DNA of 64,000 bases from Hermetia illucens (GCF_905115235.1 NC_051851.1:49611240-49675239), one strand, 5' to 3'; counted from the stretch's first letter, positions 22,185 to 34,600 are shown. Notes: generated by a model from the sequence alone, not told the origin. Numbers and translations: made by a program.

Positions 22185-22463
22185 GTGTCCGGATAGCTGA
22201 GTGGTTAGATCGCAAGGCTGTCGTACGGAAAGTCGCGATCCAAATCTCACTGTGGCAGTGGAATTTGTATCGTTATTTGACGTTGAATACCAGTCGACTC
22301 AGCTGTGAATGAGTACCTTAGTCAAATGGGGGTAATAATCTCGGACGAGCGCAATGCTGACCACATTGCCTCCTAGTGTACCGTTATGGTCTTGAATGAA
22401 GTTCTCTAACTCACTTCAAGGCCCTGATCCAACATGCATTGTTGCGCGAATGATTATGATTAT
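22185..22463 (+). mobile_element. tRNA-derived SINE with target-site duplication
   Basis: The head looks like a tRNA gene: gtccggatagctgagtggtt carries a good RNA polymerase III A box, and gatccaaatctcac is a degenerate B box about 45 bases on. About 170 bases of non-tRNA body follow, ending in a gattatgattat tail. It interrupts a family X copy between tataaaagaa (22175-22184) and tataagagaa (22464-22473), a 10-bp duplication with one mismatch. The host repeat reads on smoothly after the second duplication. This is typical LINE-mobilised SINE insertion. The GATTAT-type tail resembles the tail of the family B LINE here, a possible partner. Confidence 0.8.
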
Positions 22464-22689
22464 TATAAGAGAAATACACAAAATCGTTCATACCTAAATC
22501 GCCCACCTTCAGATTTTCCAGCTTGTTTCAGTTCCGTCCGGGCCAGTTATTTCCAGAAACTCTTATTCCATATCATGATGAGAGTTCCTCCAGTGATTCT
22601 TACCATGGTCGGAATTATATATTCTGTCATCTCTGTTTGATAGGTAAGATGAGATTGATGGTCGGGATCAAAAATTCAATATCTTTTTC

Positions 22690-23110
22690 AGGTTTTATAT
22701 GAAACAAAACCTCATTAAACCTCATTTACATATAGTAAGAGGCGCCACTTTGGGTTGAGTTTTGAGGGGGCTACCCATACATGCGACAGATGGTGTAAAT
22801 TTTTTTTACAGAATATAATCATGTGGGGTATCAAATGAAAGGGCTCGATTAGTCCTTTTTGAAAATGATTATTTCTGATATTGGGTGAAACACAGGGGTG
22901 TGAGGACTCAAAATGTGTGCCCCAAAAAGTGAAGCAGGTCCCGTTCTCAAAAAATATGAAAAAAATTCATGATGATGCATAAATACGAAATCTAGGCCTC
23001 AAAATACAGCCCATTCTCAAAGTTAATAATAATAATATATAGTATATATAGTATATTATTATATTTTAGTAATTTATCCGAAAACCTCATCTCAAGTTCA
23101 TCCTAGAAGT
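22690..23110 (-). repeat. Family X repeat, copy 8
   Basis: Minus-strand copy starting at the palindromic end (ggttttatatgaaacaaaac). It carries complements of the tttgataccccacatga, ggtatttcggagcctag-type and ttaattacta blocks. The (GACA)n tract is missing. Confidence 0.65.
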
Positions 23111-24130
23111 ATATGATTTGGAGCTAGTATATATAGCCAGGGATGGATTATATTGCAAGGAGTAAACTGCTGCGAAGTTGTCGTCCGTTTTTGTTCTCAA
23201 GGTGTGACCCATCCACTGCTACTTTCACTTTCCGCAACAGGCATGGCCGGTACCCCGGCGAATTTCCTCATTTGTTATTGTCTTAGACCAGAAGATCGAG
23301 ACGCAGATACGAACAGATGAAAACTTGGAGTAACAGTGGTAGCTAAATTAGATTACTCCAATGTAGCATCACGGAGAGAGTGTTGGCGCTGAGTTGCCTC
23401 AATTTGTAGTTGGTGTTGAGATAGCAGCATTTCTAAATTTTGAGGAAAATAATGACAACATATTTAGCTCCACTGAAGAGTCACGTGCCATTTAATTCGG
23501 TGTCCGCAAGGTGTACAAAAGAAAACTTTCAGCAAAATTTAACAAAACGAACTCTTTACTTTTACGTTTGACTGTACATTAATTCAGAGAAATAATAGCA
23601 TGACACTCCACAGTGTTAAAAACTCGACTACGCACATTATTGTCTTCTTAGTGCTGTAAAAAGAAAATAAAAATAAACATTATGTGTTATGTATTAGATA
23701 TTCGAATTTTGGCAGGAACTTTCAAAGCGAAATTCGTGGTCCTTTAGGTTTTATAGGGACTATCGGGTACAGGCTCAGCGTCCACCGCCAGGAGGTAGCC
23801 GTTTTATGTCCTTACGAGATCTGATAGCGTTACGTAAATAGTGTATTTATACACACTTGGCAGTCCCTTGTACGACCGAATTTGTATTTGCTTGTAATTA
23901 AGGGTAATAAATATCTTCATATCCAAAATGGGATTTTTTTTTAAACGTGTTTTTCTCAAAACGGCGTTTCCACAATGTTGGACTGGTGCAGTGGGCCTGC
24001 CGCAACGACGTTCATCGGCGAAGAATAAGGATGGCGAAGTGAAGGAGCACGTTGAAATCACACACGGTTCATTGGGTTGGACGTGGTTGCTCCGAAATGG
24101 AAAAGTCCATGGGAATTCGGCCTCGTCATA
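23111..24130. other. Unassigned DNA
   Basis: No gene is supported. Overlapping frames at 23804-24061 (minus) and 23928-24131 (plus) lack recognisable motifs. The mixed composition suggests further retroelement debris. Confidence 0.35.
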
Positions 24131-25000
24131 ACTTTGGCAGAATTAGCGCACCTGCGGTAGCTCACGGGTTGGTCGCTTGCCCTGCAGTTCACGCATTGAG
24201 GTCCTAAGCGATTTCCTGAGCAAAGTAAGTGCGGTCAAGGCCACAAATTTCGACCGAGATTATTTTCTCCAATAGGAGCGTATAAGCGAGCAACTTCGTC
24301 TGGATTGTCATGAGTTAGATCTGATGATTGGAATTTCCTGATATTTTAACAAGGAAGTTCTTGTTGACCGAGCTGGAGATGATGAATTAAGTGGGCCTCA
24401 ATTTTTCTGCGATACTACGATCACGGTTGGAGGAATTTTCGTACTTTCAGCTATCTGCTGTTGGTTGGGTGTCGCTGGCTTGTGTTACGCTGGTTTGTTA
24501 GGAACGACAAGCCTAGTGCCCATCTTAACGGTTGCTACTTAGTTTGTAACTGGTGAAGTTGCGGTGCCTGGTGCAGCTGTGGCCGCTAGTGCTGCTGCGG
24601 TTGCTGACGAGGTTATAGAACTGACGCTTGTCTTCGTGCTCGGATCCCTGAAAGTATACTGAATCGTGGCTCCCAGAGAGACTATCGTCGCTTACGAGTT
24701 CCAGAACCAACTATTCCAGGGACTTATTCTTGTCCAAGTAATCATTTAATATACGTAGTGGGCTCCAGTTATACTCGTTTGACGCAAAGATCTGCTGAGT
24801 TCCGGCAACGCTCATTCCACGGATTGGTTCTTCAGTGTACCGTCGGATTCACGGTTTACACGGACTCCGTGACCGTTCTAACCAAGGAGTTAGTGGCTGA
24901 GAAGTAGCGCTCCACTTCGCGCACACGTTTTTGGTAAACATCTGCACCGTTTTCACTTCTTAAATTGCACTAATGATATGGTTGAATACGTTATGCTCCA
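24130..25000 (-). mobile_element. Retroelement ORF1/gag-like fossil, clade uncertain
   Basis: On the minus strand a Gln/Ser/Thr-rich N-terminal region is followed by a KIPPTVIVV block near 24450. That block resembles the start of the RNA-binding part of ORF1 proteins in Jockey-type and related elements. It is broken, old and short. I cannot decide between a LINE ORF1 and an LTR-element gag. Confidence 0.3.
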
Positions 25001-25182
25001 GTCCACGGTCGTTACTCGACTGAAACTATTTGATAATCACTCTCGGCCCTTAACTAAACTTGATGTACAGAATGAATTTGAAAAAAAAGCTAAGCTATTG
25101 TCTTCTTAAGCACTTTTCATAAAAAATCACTAAACCCATCATTCCTGAAGCACCGAGCTTGCAAACTAAAAACTAAAGTCAT

Positions 25183-25188
25183 TTTATT
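25183..25188 (-). terminator. Polyadenylation signal AATAAA of SPH-3
   Basis: TTTATT on the plus strand is AATAAA on the minus strand, about 125 bp after the SPH-3 stop codon. It is the best-placed signal for this gene. Confidence 0.6.
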
Positions 25189-25312
25189 GTCTACCTATCT
25201 GTCTATCTTTCCATACTTCTGTCAGTCTCTTTACCGGACGCAATTTCTGGACTGGACTACACTGTCTGCTCACTGTATGGTAAACATTATATTGAGTACG
25301 TGATTTATCTGC

Positions 25313-27011
25313 TTACCACGAATAGTAGACTGGGTTAGAGGTAATCCTATCAATCCAGGTATTGTATTGAGAAATTTCGGTTAACACTTTTGGCTCATTG
25401 TTTCCATTACATATCGAAGTAGATGTTATTATTGCTGCTAAATTGCCGTTGCATAACATTGCTCCTCCATAGTCTCCCTACAGATTATAGTCAGATTTAA
25501 ACGTATGCAATATATTGACATATTGTTCCTTCATCTTGTTCATGTACATATTTGAGAAAATTACCTGGCATAATTTTGGGATTGTTGTGCATTTTCGGCA
25601 AGATTTTCGAGTCAGTTTAATTGTTAAACAAAGTTCATTTTGGTTATGAATATCTACATTAGAATAGGCCACGACTACGTCGGTTACCATCAATTTGTTC
25701 GACAATAATGAAGATGGGCCCTAAATTAGCGACAGATTTTTTAAGAAGTCATCTCAGTAGTAAGCCTTGCTGTAAATTAATTCCTTTTCTGTGTTGAAAA
25801 GATCTGCTGTTCTTAAATTTAATATGTATATTCACTTAGCGGTTTTTTAAAAAAAAAAAAATTTCTTGAAAGAAAGGCTTATTAAAAAAATTATCACTCG
25901 ATCTGTCTACTGTATGCAAAAAATAAATTATTAATTAAATATAGTCTTGATGATAACGTTCTTTTTTTGTTTGCTTCCGTTTCTCAACTTAAATATTTTA
26001 GAGTATAGTCTGAAAAAGAGTGCAATATTGTGTACTAGGTACACTATTTGCCCTTCTCTGGGAAATATATTAAAACTAGTACCGGGAAAGTATTATAAAA
26101 TCTTAAAAACAAATGATATTTTTCTAAAATTAACATGACTCTAGCGAAACTATGTTAAGATACTCCCATCAAATTTTGAGTAATTTTATGATTTCTAAAC
26201 TCATCTAGAAGATACTCTAGATAAGCTCTAGAAGATATTCATCTAGAGATATTTTTAGGGTGCATTGTCGCATTTTACTTATTCACGTAAATGTGTCTAG
26301 TTATTCAAGACCATATTATATTAAACACACTTTCATATTATTTCTCGATCCCCAACCAACAATTTGACAATCAATTCCAGAAAGAGTTGGACCTCCTTGT
26401 CGACTTACACGGCTCAAGGCAAAAGATGGTTTCACGCTATTTGTAAGCTGAAAAAAATCAACATTAGTAAAACATGTAACTCTTAAAAATAGTTCAATTT
26501 ACGCGCATGAGGGCAACGTTATGCGCTTTAGTTTTGGGATTGAAAAGTTCGTGAATGATGACAGTGAAACCAAAGCGTTGCCGCGTTGCCGCCACGAAGC
26601 CTACACTTTCGTATAAATAAATGTCTCCACCCATGATCTCAAACTTTAAGAAAATTTTTTTAGTTGAAGGTTTGGTTCACAAATGGCAATAACTGACTCC
26701 AGAGGTGTTATCTTTGATCGGATATAGGCAGCACGCTGCTGTAATTGCATGGATGGTGTCTACCAATGATCCACCGCAAAAATGAGTTTGGTTTTGTTTT
26801 GAACGTATTGAAATCTAAATAGGAGAAAAGTCGTTTCGAAATTACTGTTCTAGATAGTCACTGGCCAAAATAAAATTAATAAGATTTCTAAAAAATCACA
26901 TGGCAGCATTACCGTAGATGGATATTCACCCACTTTCGCAAATCTAAAGGCCACAAAGGCATGTTTTATGCATGTGAAATAAAATAGTATAAATCGCAAA
27001 AATAAAATCAT
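25313..27011 (-). CDS. Secreted serine protease homologue SPH-3 (whole triad replaced: Cys, Asn, Tyr), 6 exons, 264 aa
   Basis: Exons on the minus strand: 27011-26913, 26814-26698, 26643-26503, 26447-26331, 25720-25565 and 25477-25313, all phase 0. Introns are 98, 54, 55, 610 and 87 bp. A strongly hydrophobic N-terminus (MILFLRFILFYFTC) is a signal peptide. IVGG is FVAF in register before GEYPST. His57 is Cys (TAACCL, about residue 61), Asp102 is Asn (AHNVALMR, about 114) and GDSGGPL is GDYGGAM (Ser to Tyr, about 213). CGGSL, IDCQIVGWG and LCNG keep the fold landmarks. The 168-191 loop is unusual, with four cysteines (LC, SC, KC, LC). The exon 2 donor is a weaker GTCAGT. No stop or frame change interrupts the exons, so this looks like a maintained non-catalytic protein and not a pseudogene. 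Confidence 0.85.
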
Positions 27012-27884
27012 TTCCAAAAGACTAAAACACCGAATAACTGCGAATTATCGACCGAATTCAAAACTCTGTAACTAAAACGTCTACTTTTTTGACAGCCCCA
27101 AAAAGTCTTTCAATGTTTGATTTCATATTTATGTTCGTTTTGAGGAGACTGACAATTGTAATCATCATACATCACCTAAATTATATTCTTTCGTAGTTTT
27201 GCGTATCACTGTCAGGCATTTGAGCACACAGGATGTTACTATTTCTCCAAATCAAGTAGGAAACGACTTTTCATTTCTGGGCATTCGAATAGTTAATCCT
27301 TTTTGAATATTTTGAATATCTTCTAATCTAAATTTGCCAGAATACATTGTAATGATTTAGTGAAATTTGTCGATGGTTAAACCATCATCCTGAATGGTTG
27401 GTGACGCCGAACAGTGAAGGGTCTTCCCAAAACCTAAAATAAAAAAGTCGGCGAACTTGGTCGTAACCGGTACAGTGTACAATCGAGACGCGTTTGCTTG
27501 CCTTTATGTTAGCCAGGCTTTGAACAGTTCAGTCCAGAACTAACGAAATATGCGTTATATGCGAGCGAAACCTGAAAACTGAAACAAAAAAATCAACTGT
27601 AAAAGTCCAGAGGGATCGCTTTCTCAATCGATGTTCAATACGACGCAGTCTTTAAGGTTATCTCCCTGCCTTGACATCCTCATGCCATTGTTTGAAGGAT
27701 GAACTTTAGTTTATTAGAAAGGACGAAGGAAATACGAAGTCTGTAAACAAAAGAAAACTAGCTGCGATTCATTTCATTATATTCAAAGGAAGGAAAGAAA
27801 AAAAATTTAATGAAATAAAATAAAAAAAAAAACAATTCGGGAAAAATTGTCAAGAGAACAAACAAAAAAATAAATAAAAATATG
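27012..27884. other. 5' flank of SPH-3, no gene seen
   Basis: AT-rich upstream region. No clear TATA box was placed. An A/T-rich low-complexity block at 27780-27900 produces a spurious hydrophobic frame on the minus strand. Confidence 0.45.
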
Positions 27885-28110
27885 AAAGAAAAAGGCGGGG
27901 AACCGGAGGCTAGACGCTTCAAGTATAAAAGGTTTTGTGTTTCCTTACGTGAGGAACGCTGAGTGCATAACACTTCCGTGAGTATATAGCCAAAAGATCA
28001 AATACAAAAAAGTGCTGGGGAGATTCCAGTCAATTTCTAACATCTGGTAATATACTATTGGTAAATTTTTATGGGCAGATATTAGAATGGGACATATTTT
28101 GAGGCCTAGA
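27885..28110 (+). repeat. Family X repeat, copy 9 (head fragment)
   Basis: Contains the head (ggggaaccggaggctagacg) and aaaaggttttgtgttt. Only scattered matches follow before an RTE element begins. Confidence 0.6.
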
Positions 28111-28149
28111 TTTCATATAAGCACACCACCCTTCAGGTGTCATGAGGGA

Positions 28150-29490
28150 AGGGGGTTCGGAGCGCGCAATGAGTGTAACGACCTTGTAGTTATGGATACA
28201 TAGTTCAGCAAATGATTGCCTCGACATCGGCTGTTGATTGCCGTCCTGCGAATCGAATAAAGATTTCGTGAGAGGAAAGTGAGAAGAAAGAAGAAATGAT
28301 CTCAGTTGCGTGATAAGCAACCGTTGCGAATGTGGAAGAATCGTGGAACCCCAATTAAAGACACGATCCACAAAGCGGCCTTTGTAATGCTCAGGGTCAC
28401 CAGGGTCAGGGTCGAGCCACGACGGACAGATGGCGTTCATCCCCCACGTCCACAATCATCACCAACATTTGGACCAGTTCCTCCGGTCAGCCCAACTGAA
28501 GTCGGGTAATCAACAAAATGAATGAAATCGGGGAAAGCAACAGCACTTGACGACATCGCATCTGAGTTCTGGAAAGCGAAGAACTGGAACCCAACACTCT
28601 AGCTCAGTGAATTCTTCAATCAGGTTATTGAGGAAGGAAGAAGACCATGTGACTGGCAAGAAAGTACCACAATTCTAATATGGAAAAAGAAAGGTAGTCC
28701 ACCAGAATGTAACAATTACCATCTGATTCGGTTACCTTTCCACGCCATGAAAATTGTTGAATGCATTCTTGACAACCGTATCCACGAAATCGTTGAAATA
28801 ACTGTAAATCAAGTCGGGTTTGTCAAAAACTGCAAAACTACAGACGCAATACACGCTGCGCGGCTACCCATGGAGAAACTACGTGAGAAACAACGCCCTC
28901 TTTACATTGCATTTCAGAGTCTAGAAAAAACGTTTGACCGTGTGCCACACGAAGTCATCTGGTATGCTCTACCGCAACATTTAGTACCAGAAGAACTCGT
29001 CCGCTGGTTCCAGCTGCTCCACCACGATCCGAAAAGTAAAGTTCGACATGTGGCGGGTGTATCAAAACCGCTTCGTGTCTCTGTCGGTGTTCATCAAGGA
29101 AGCGCCCTCTCACCACTCCTCTTTGTTCTTGTTATGGACACTGTCACACGGGACATCCAACGTCCAGCGCCCGATAGACTGATTTATGCAGAAGATGTTT
29201 TCCGAGCGCCTAATAAGAAAAATGATCTCAAGCAACTTGTCCAAAAATGGAATGATTGCTTTATGCAGTACGCACTCAAATTGAATCTAAATAAAACTAA
29301 ATAAAAATAAAATAAATAAATAAAAGTTTTTGACGACCGGTCCCCATGAAATAGGCACAATCACTGTTAACGGCAGTAACCTGCCCAAAACTGAGCAATG
29401 CAAATATCTCGGGTCAATGCTATCAGCCAATGGAGAACTGCATTATGAAATTGCTTCACGCATTAACAAGTTATAGGCAAACAACTGCAA
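28150..29490 (+). mobile_element. RTE-clade non-LTR retrotransposon, copy A1
   Basis: The stretch 28747-29304 is an open 185-aa reverse-transcriptase segment. It contains VGFVKNCKTTDAIHAARL, a palm motif LEKTFDRVPHEVIWYAL (FxDLEKAFDRVP in the family), GVHQGSALSPLLFVLVMD, and LIYAEDVF where the catalytic YADD should be (Asp to Glu). It then has LKLNLNKTK. Upstream frames give MKSGKAT and SEFWKAKNWNP, the usual lead-in. The stretch 28150-28510 contains the end of the endonuclease region (FGARNE). Downstream YLGS-LSANGELHYEIASRIN lies at about 29400-29470. The catalytic change and stops make it dead. The coding stretch is long enough to suggest moderate age. Confidence 0.85.
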
Positions 29491-29619
29491 CAAAGGTGAG
29501 CAAACATTTTCTTTCAAATATTAAAACTTTTTCTATGAATTTGAGGTTTTTATAGGAGGTTAAAAAGATGTGATTTTGCGCAACAAATCTCCATTAAGGG
29601 GGTTATCCCGTATGTCGAC

Positions 29620-29770
29620 GTTCACATTATATTCGGAGTGATGGCGTAGGTCAGGAAGCCAGACAACTTTTAGGGATATCGCAAAACCGGGGTGTCTGGG
29701 GTTCTTTCTTAAGGCAGACCAGATACCGGTTGTTATGCGATTGATTATGATGATGAAAACTATGCTCCCA
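29620..29770 (+). mobile_element. Non-LTR family B 3'-tail fragment
   Basis: Matches 19310-19450 and 36590-36720: gatggcgtaggtcagga, agacaacttttagggatatcg, then gattatgatgatga. A 5'-truncated insertion of about 150 bp, immediately after RTE copy A1. Confidence 0.65.
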
Positions 29771-30249
29771 TTCCGTTAATGTCAGAATCACATTCACGGG
29801 ACCCAGTTCAAGATTATGGTTAAGGTACTACACCTGCTCACAAACCAACTTATCCCGGCGATAGCTCTTCACAAACTCCTTCCCATCAATTGTCGCCCTC
29901 AAACGGGTTTCCAATCTAATCATGATCCAGTCGGAAAAAAGCGGTAGAATTGCATTTCGCAATATGCAGTATGATTCAGAGTTATAGGCAAACAACACAA
30001 AGACAGGTGAACGAATATTTTATTTATTTTATTGAGTAGATATAGCGGATTAAAGATCAGTTAAGATTTTATTGTTAATAAACATATTCTACTTTTTATA
30101 AGCGTTTTTCTCGAAACTGCCTATTGAAAATTGAGTGCCACCATAGCCCAAAATCTATCCAATAAAATTTTTTAAAATTTTCACAATTTATTCAGAATAT
30201 GTTTCTGTGGTTCACAAACTAGGATCATTGTACTTCATCGGGCCGTTTT

Positions 30250-30640
30250 AAGGTTTTGTATAAAACAAAAATTTATTAAAATCGGTTTACGGTCTGTCTG
30301 TCTGTCACCCGCATTTTTCTTAGAAACGGTTTTAGCGATCGACACCAGATTTGGTGGAAAGGTGGAAGCTGTGAACGGTCATGTATACAGTGAGTTACAT
30401 CATCCTGTCGATTTCAAAGGGGGGAGGGTCCCCATACATACAAAAGAGATGAAATGTTTTTTCACCAAATGTAGTCATGTGGAATATCAAATGAAAGGTA
30501 TCGGTTAGTGCTTCCGAGACCGATCTTAGTTTTGACATTCGTTCAAATCATCCCTCAAATTTTTTTATAAAAGAAATACACAAAACCTTCTATACTTGCA
30601 AGGTCAGCTTCCGGTTTCCCGACTTTTTTGTTTTTTTATA
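30250..30640 (-). repeat. Family X repeat, copy 10
   Basis: Minus-strand copy starting with aaggttttgtataaaac and cggtttacggtctgtctgtc. It runs through the gcgatcgacaccagatttgg block. It then joins head-side sequence (tttttataaaagaaatacac) near 30560, so the middle is deleted. It ends at cttccggtttcccgactt. Confidence 0.75.
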
Positions 30641-31447
30641 CATTAAGGCAGGCCGAACGAAACATAAAAAAAAATTCAGAAAAAAGTTTAACAAGCACCA
30701 AAAATTTACCTTTAAATATTTTTAATAATCCAATTTTGCGAACCGTAGTAAGCACCTTTTTTGGGGATGGGTGTATATATTGCCCTGTACTTCAATAATG
30801 AGCGATGATATCGGTCTAAAAAATCGTCACGTATACTCAAGATATCAAGAAATACATGGTGAAAAATTAGCATTTGTATCTTTATTCAGTTCTTCACAAA
30901 AAATTCCCCAAAAGTCGCAAAAAAAGGGAAAAAACCGGTCTTCACACGGAAAGTCTAGTAAAACAAAAGTAATTTTTCTCATTATAATATAATATGTGCA
31001 ATACTTCATTGTAGACAGTGCCAACACCGGATATTAAATGGTGGATTTCAAGTTACTTTCCACAGAATTGCTTAACCTACTTCACGCCGGTTTTGCATTT
31101 CCCGAAATTCGTTATAAAATGCCGCAAAAGTGAAATCTTGTCGAAGGAGTGGAATAAGTAGATGGTTGGCAGAATACAAGGGATTGTGTCTTAGCTTGAT
31201 GGTATCAATACTAAAATAGAGTTCGCGCAGGAATATGGATTGCCACGATGGTTCTACAACATAGACCACTTTAAGAATCATTGTAAAACAATGTGCAAAA
31301 CTGACATACTATTTTACCAGCGTTTTTTTGACTCACGGAGTCATAACTACCTTTGAACAGACAAGTTGGACAGAAAGCTGATAACACCAAACCATGCAAA
31401 CCCCATCCTGAATTCATAGAAATAATATAGAATGTACAGAATAACAG

Positions 31448-31800
31448 TTATATAACGTATATATAGGTCTTTGCTGGCGGTGGCCGGTGGTAGGTTAGTA
31501 GGAAAATCCTCGTAATATTGAGCAGAATGGTATGTAACTGTACGGTTTGAACTAGACTGTATGACAGTCCCAGGACATCAAGGGAAGCTGTGAAGGATTT
31601 GATACAATAGCTGTTGCTGACAATATTATGGAAATTATATCCCCAGCCTTTGTGACACCCAATTTCTTTGATTTCCCGAGCTAGTGGCTCATAGTTCACC
31701 CTCTTCTTCACGTATTTCCGCTCAGTATTATTACGGGGGATAGCAACATCACTAAATTTCAGAGGAACGTGGGGTCTAAAGCCGAGTCCACCAGGTTTTC
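31448..31800 (-). mobile_element. Non-LTR family C, C-terminal region
   Basis: The minus-strand frame reads RKYVKKRVNYEPLAREIKEI, followed by SFTASLDVLGLS and a TILLNITRI-like end. This matches the C-terminal domain of LINE proteins with KYEPLAEEIKELW...IPIVVGATG...LDALG. It is a short 3' end. It lies back-to-back with the plus-strand family C fragment at 31820. Confidence 0.55.
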
Positions 31801-31819
31801 AGCTTGTCACAGATATTAT

Positions 31820-32080
31820 TTCTTCTTCTTATAGATCATTCTCAAACCCCTCGACTATGCTGATGATATCTTTTTGTTCTATCACCGCGTCATCGACCTC
31901 GGCCAAATGGCTACGGATTTGGAAAGAGAAGCAATTAGAATTGGACTGAAAATAAACACCCACAAAGGTAGAGTTCTCAGTTTGACGGGTCATCGCATTC
32001 GCTCTAACTACATTAATGGAAGAAAGTGTGGCGACTGTGGCATCAAACTGAATGTCGCATTATTGTTGGATCGCTGCTGA
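31820..32080 (+). mobile_element. Non-LTR family C reverse-transcriptase fragment
   Basis: Reads LKPLDYADDIFLFYHRVIDL, carrying the catalytic YADD intact, and then LEREAIRIGLKINTHKGRVL and LTGHR. Homologous fragments occur at 43160-43300 and 60940-61060 of this window. The stretch 32080-33195 downstream is AT-rich and shows no gene. Confidence 0.75.
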
Positions 32081-33201
32081 ATGTATGAATTGTGCTTTAA
32101 TCGTAGCTTAGAGAGAGATGGTGGGAAATAAGCCCACTTTCAGGGCACATTAACTCTAAAGCTGCATTCATACATACCAGCACGTAGCGACTATCATTAC
32201 TTACAGACATTAAGATTTAAAAATGTTTGCCTCCTCCTTTAGTTACCACGGTTTCAACTTTGTCGGTTAGTAATATAGTAAGTAGGCTTAAAATTAACTT
32301 TTCTGCGATAGTGTCAAATTTCCTAGACTAGTGTCACTAGTAGGCATTGGTGCGTTAATTGTTGCTTAATTTCAATGGCAATGACTGGAGTGCTAGGACA
32401 CTTTATTAGTATGGTTTTGAGCGCGCCATTTGTGAAGTGCTTAAAATATGCTTTTTTCTTTATAAAATATTCACTTTGGTACCACACTTAGATTACCACT
32501 GCTGTCAAATACAATCACTTTAATTTTCACTTTTTGGAAATGGTTTTTACGCTGAATGTTGTTTCACCTCATTAACGAAACAATTTTTTCCTATGCCTTA
32601 TGTCACTATATTTCGATCGATTATACAATTTTCTACATCAAATTTTCCAGTAAAAATAAGTGTTCCACAAACGATCTAGTTATTCTTTTTGGAAGGTTGA
32701 ATTTAATATCGATTACCATTTTGGCTAATATTCGGACTTTGGCTTAGAAATACGTAGAGATCGAAAGATCTTTTGTTGACAAGATGAATTTTCGGGGCGT
32801 GCAAATTTTGACGCTTTCGTTATGTTGAATCCTTTTTCATTCCAAAGTTGTTCTTATTTTAAATCGTAAAAGCATTATGGGCATCGCGAAGAAAAATTGT
32901 TAGGGATGCCTAAGGTCTGAATAGGAGTCCACGGTTATTTCTGTATTATAATAAAGTAATATATAAAAACAAATACCGCGTTTCGCGAGTAGCCATAATG
33001 AACAAAGCGATATTTTCACTATACTTCGGTATGCTCCAGTGACTTCGCATTTTTTCCAAATACACTTAGTTTCCACTTGGCTTCATTACAGTTGATTTTT
33101 ATGGACAATGTTTAAAACCATTAATATACATAAACTGAATAAGGAGGGACCACTGGCTTCGCTTTTTGAACTGAAATAAAATGTTAATTATTTAGAAAAG
33201 G

Positions 33202-33775
33202 AAACAAGTCGGAAACCAGAAGCTCAGCGCTTCAAGTATGACAGGTTTTGTGGTTCCATTTGTACATAGGTTTTAGAGTATATACATTTAGTCTGCCCCA
33301 TACTCACTCAATAAAACACCAACAGTGTATGTGTTGAAAAATATATAATATTATACCATTGTTAGTAATAGAGGGATTTCCAGCAAAATTTCCAGTATTG
33401 TGTTCCGCAGTAGATAAACTAATTTTGTTTGCACAGATTTTTAGGTGGAGAATATTTTAGAACTTAGATGTAGTAGACGGCATCACCATTTTTCAAATAC
33501 CTTGATTATGTAATTTCTGAAAATCAACCTTTGAAATAAGTGTTCAGTTTCTAACCCCCATACTCCATCCTTTCAACTGAAGTCGCCACTAACCACCACA
33601 TAAAGTACTTTCGTTTCATAACTTACTTGGCAATATTTGATAAAAACACAACCTAGAACGATCTGCTGATGTTTTTATAGTTCTAACCTTTTCACCAAAT
33701 TTTGTGTCGTTAGTTGTAACCCATATCTGAGAAACAAAAAGGAGTGACAGACAGACAGATCAGCTAAGTTGTTCG
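33202..33775 (+). repeat. Family X repeat, copy 11
   Basis: Starts with gaaacaagtcggaaaccaga, continues through the tataccattgttagtaatag block and ends with gtgacagacagacagat at about 33747-33762. It is more diverged than most copies. Confidence 0.7.
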
Positions 33776-33779
33776 ATTT

Positions 33780-34600
33780 CCTATCGAGTGCGCAGGGTAG
33801 GTAGGGACAGGGCCAGGAAAATACTCATCTAGGGACAAAGATGACAAAAGGAGGACACCCAGTAGAAGGAACCAATGTGGCGGAAGAAAAGTTGGGGGTT
33901 TTGGGAGTGGTCAAGCAACGACGGCGCGTGTGGATACTCTGGAAAAGAGTGAACAGGGGACATACAATCAGGCTTTCGGCCGTCGACATTCTTCAATTGC
34001 AGTGCGTCGTTGGTGGATTACTTGGCTATGCTTACATCTAATACTACAAGTAATGTCTGAACAAAAATGAGAATGGAAGGATACGAAAAGGTGTCTCATA
34101 GGCATTTATCGGTTCACAATCTTAGGACTGCACCTGGTCGGTTTATACCAAGGGAACCAGTACTGAACTCATTTAGGAGAAACTGATGCGAAAGTCAATA
34201 TTAAGTGAGGAGTTCCTGAAAAAATATCAACTGTAGAAGTGCACAAATCCAAAACGAAGCAGAGGAACAGGTTCTGAATACGACCACCTTACTAAAAATG
34301 AAAATGATAGAGTTATCCAAATTCACAAAGGGGAAATGCAATGCGCATCAGGTGATCAGTGCCAGAGACGGTAAAAATGTCAGGAAAATAGCAAACGTGG
34401 GTGCTAAAATGCCTCCCGGTGAAACTGGGAATTTTCTATACAAGTTTAAGTATTAAGGGAACAGGTCTATCCGACCACATAACAGCAACGTCAAGTGCGG
34501 TAATTGTGATAATTTAAAAATTTCCAGTAAATACGCGTGTGTGTGTGTATGGTGGGGGAGAAGCTACAGCTTCTGAGCACTCAGGCCGTGTTGGCCCATT
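33780..34600. other. Unassigned, possible LINE ORF1 debris
   Basis: The frames from 33841 and around 34200-34440 are rich in Lys, Glu and Arg and look like non-LTR ORF1 debris, but no domain can be named. A short (gt)n run lies at about 34540. Confidence 0.3.

Noticed and set aside
27758-27973. Hydrophobic frame resembling a membrane protein (minus strand)
   Set aside because: Translation of an A-rich low-complexity block; no start context, splice sites or family match.
28069-28455. 128-aa minus-strand open frame
   Set aside because: It lies antisense to the 5' part of RTE copy A1 and has no motif of its own.
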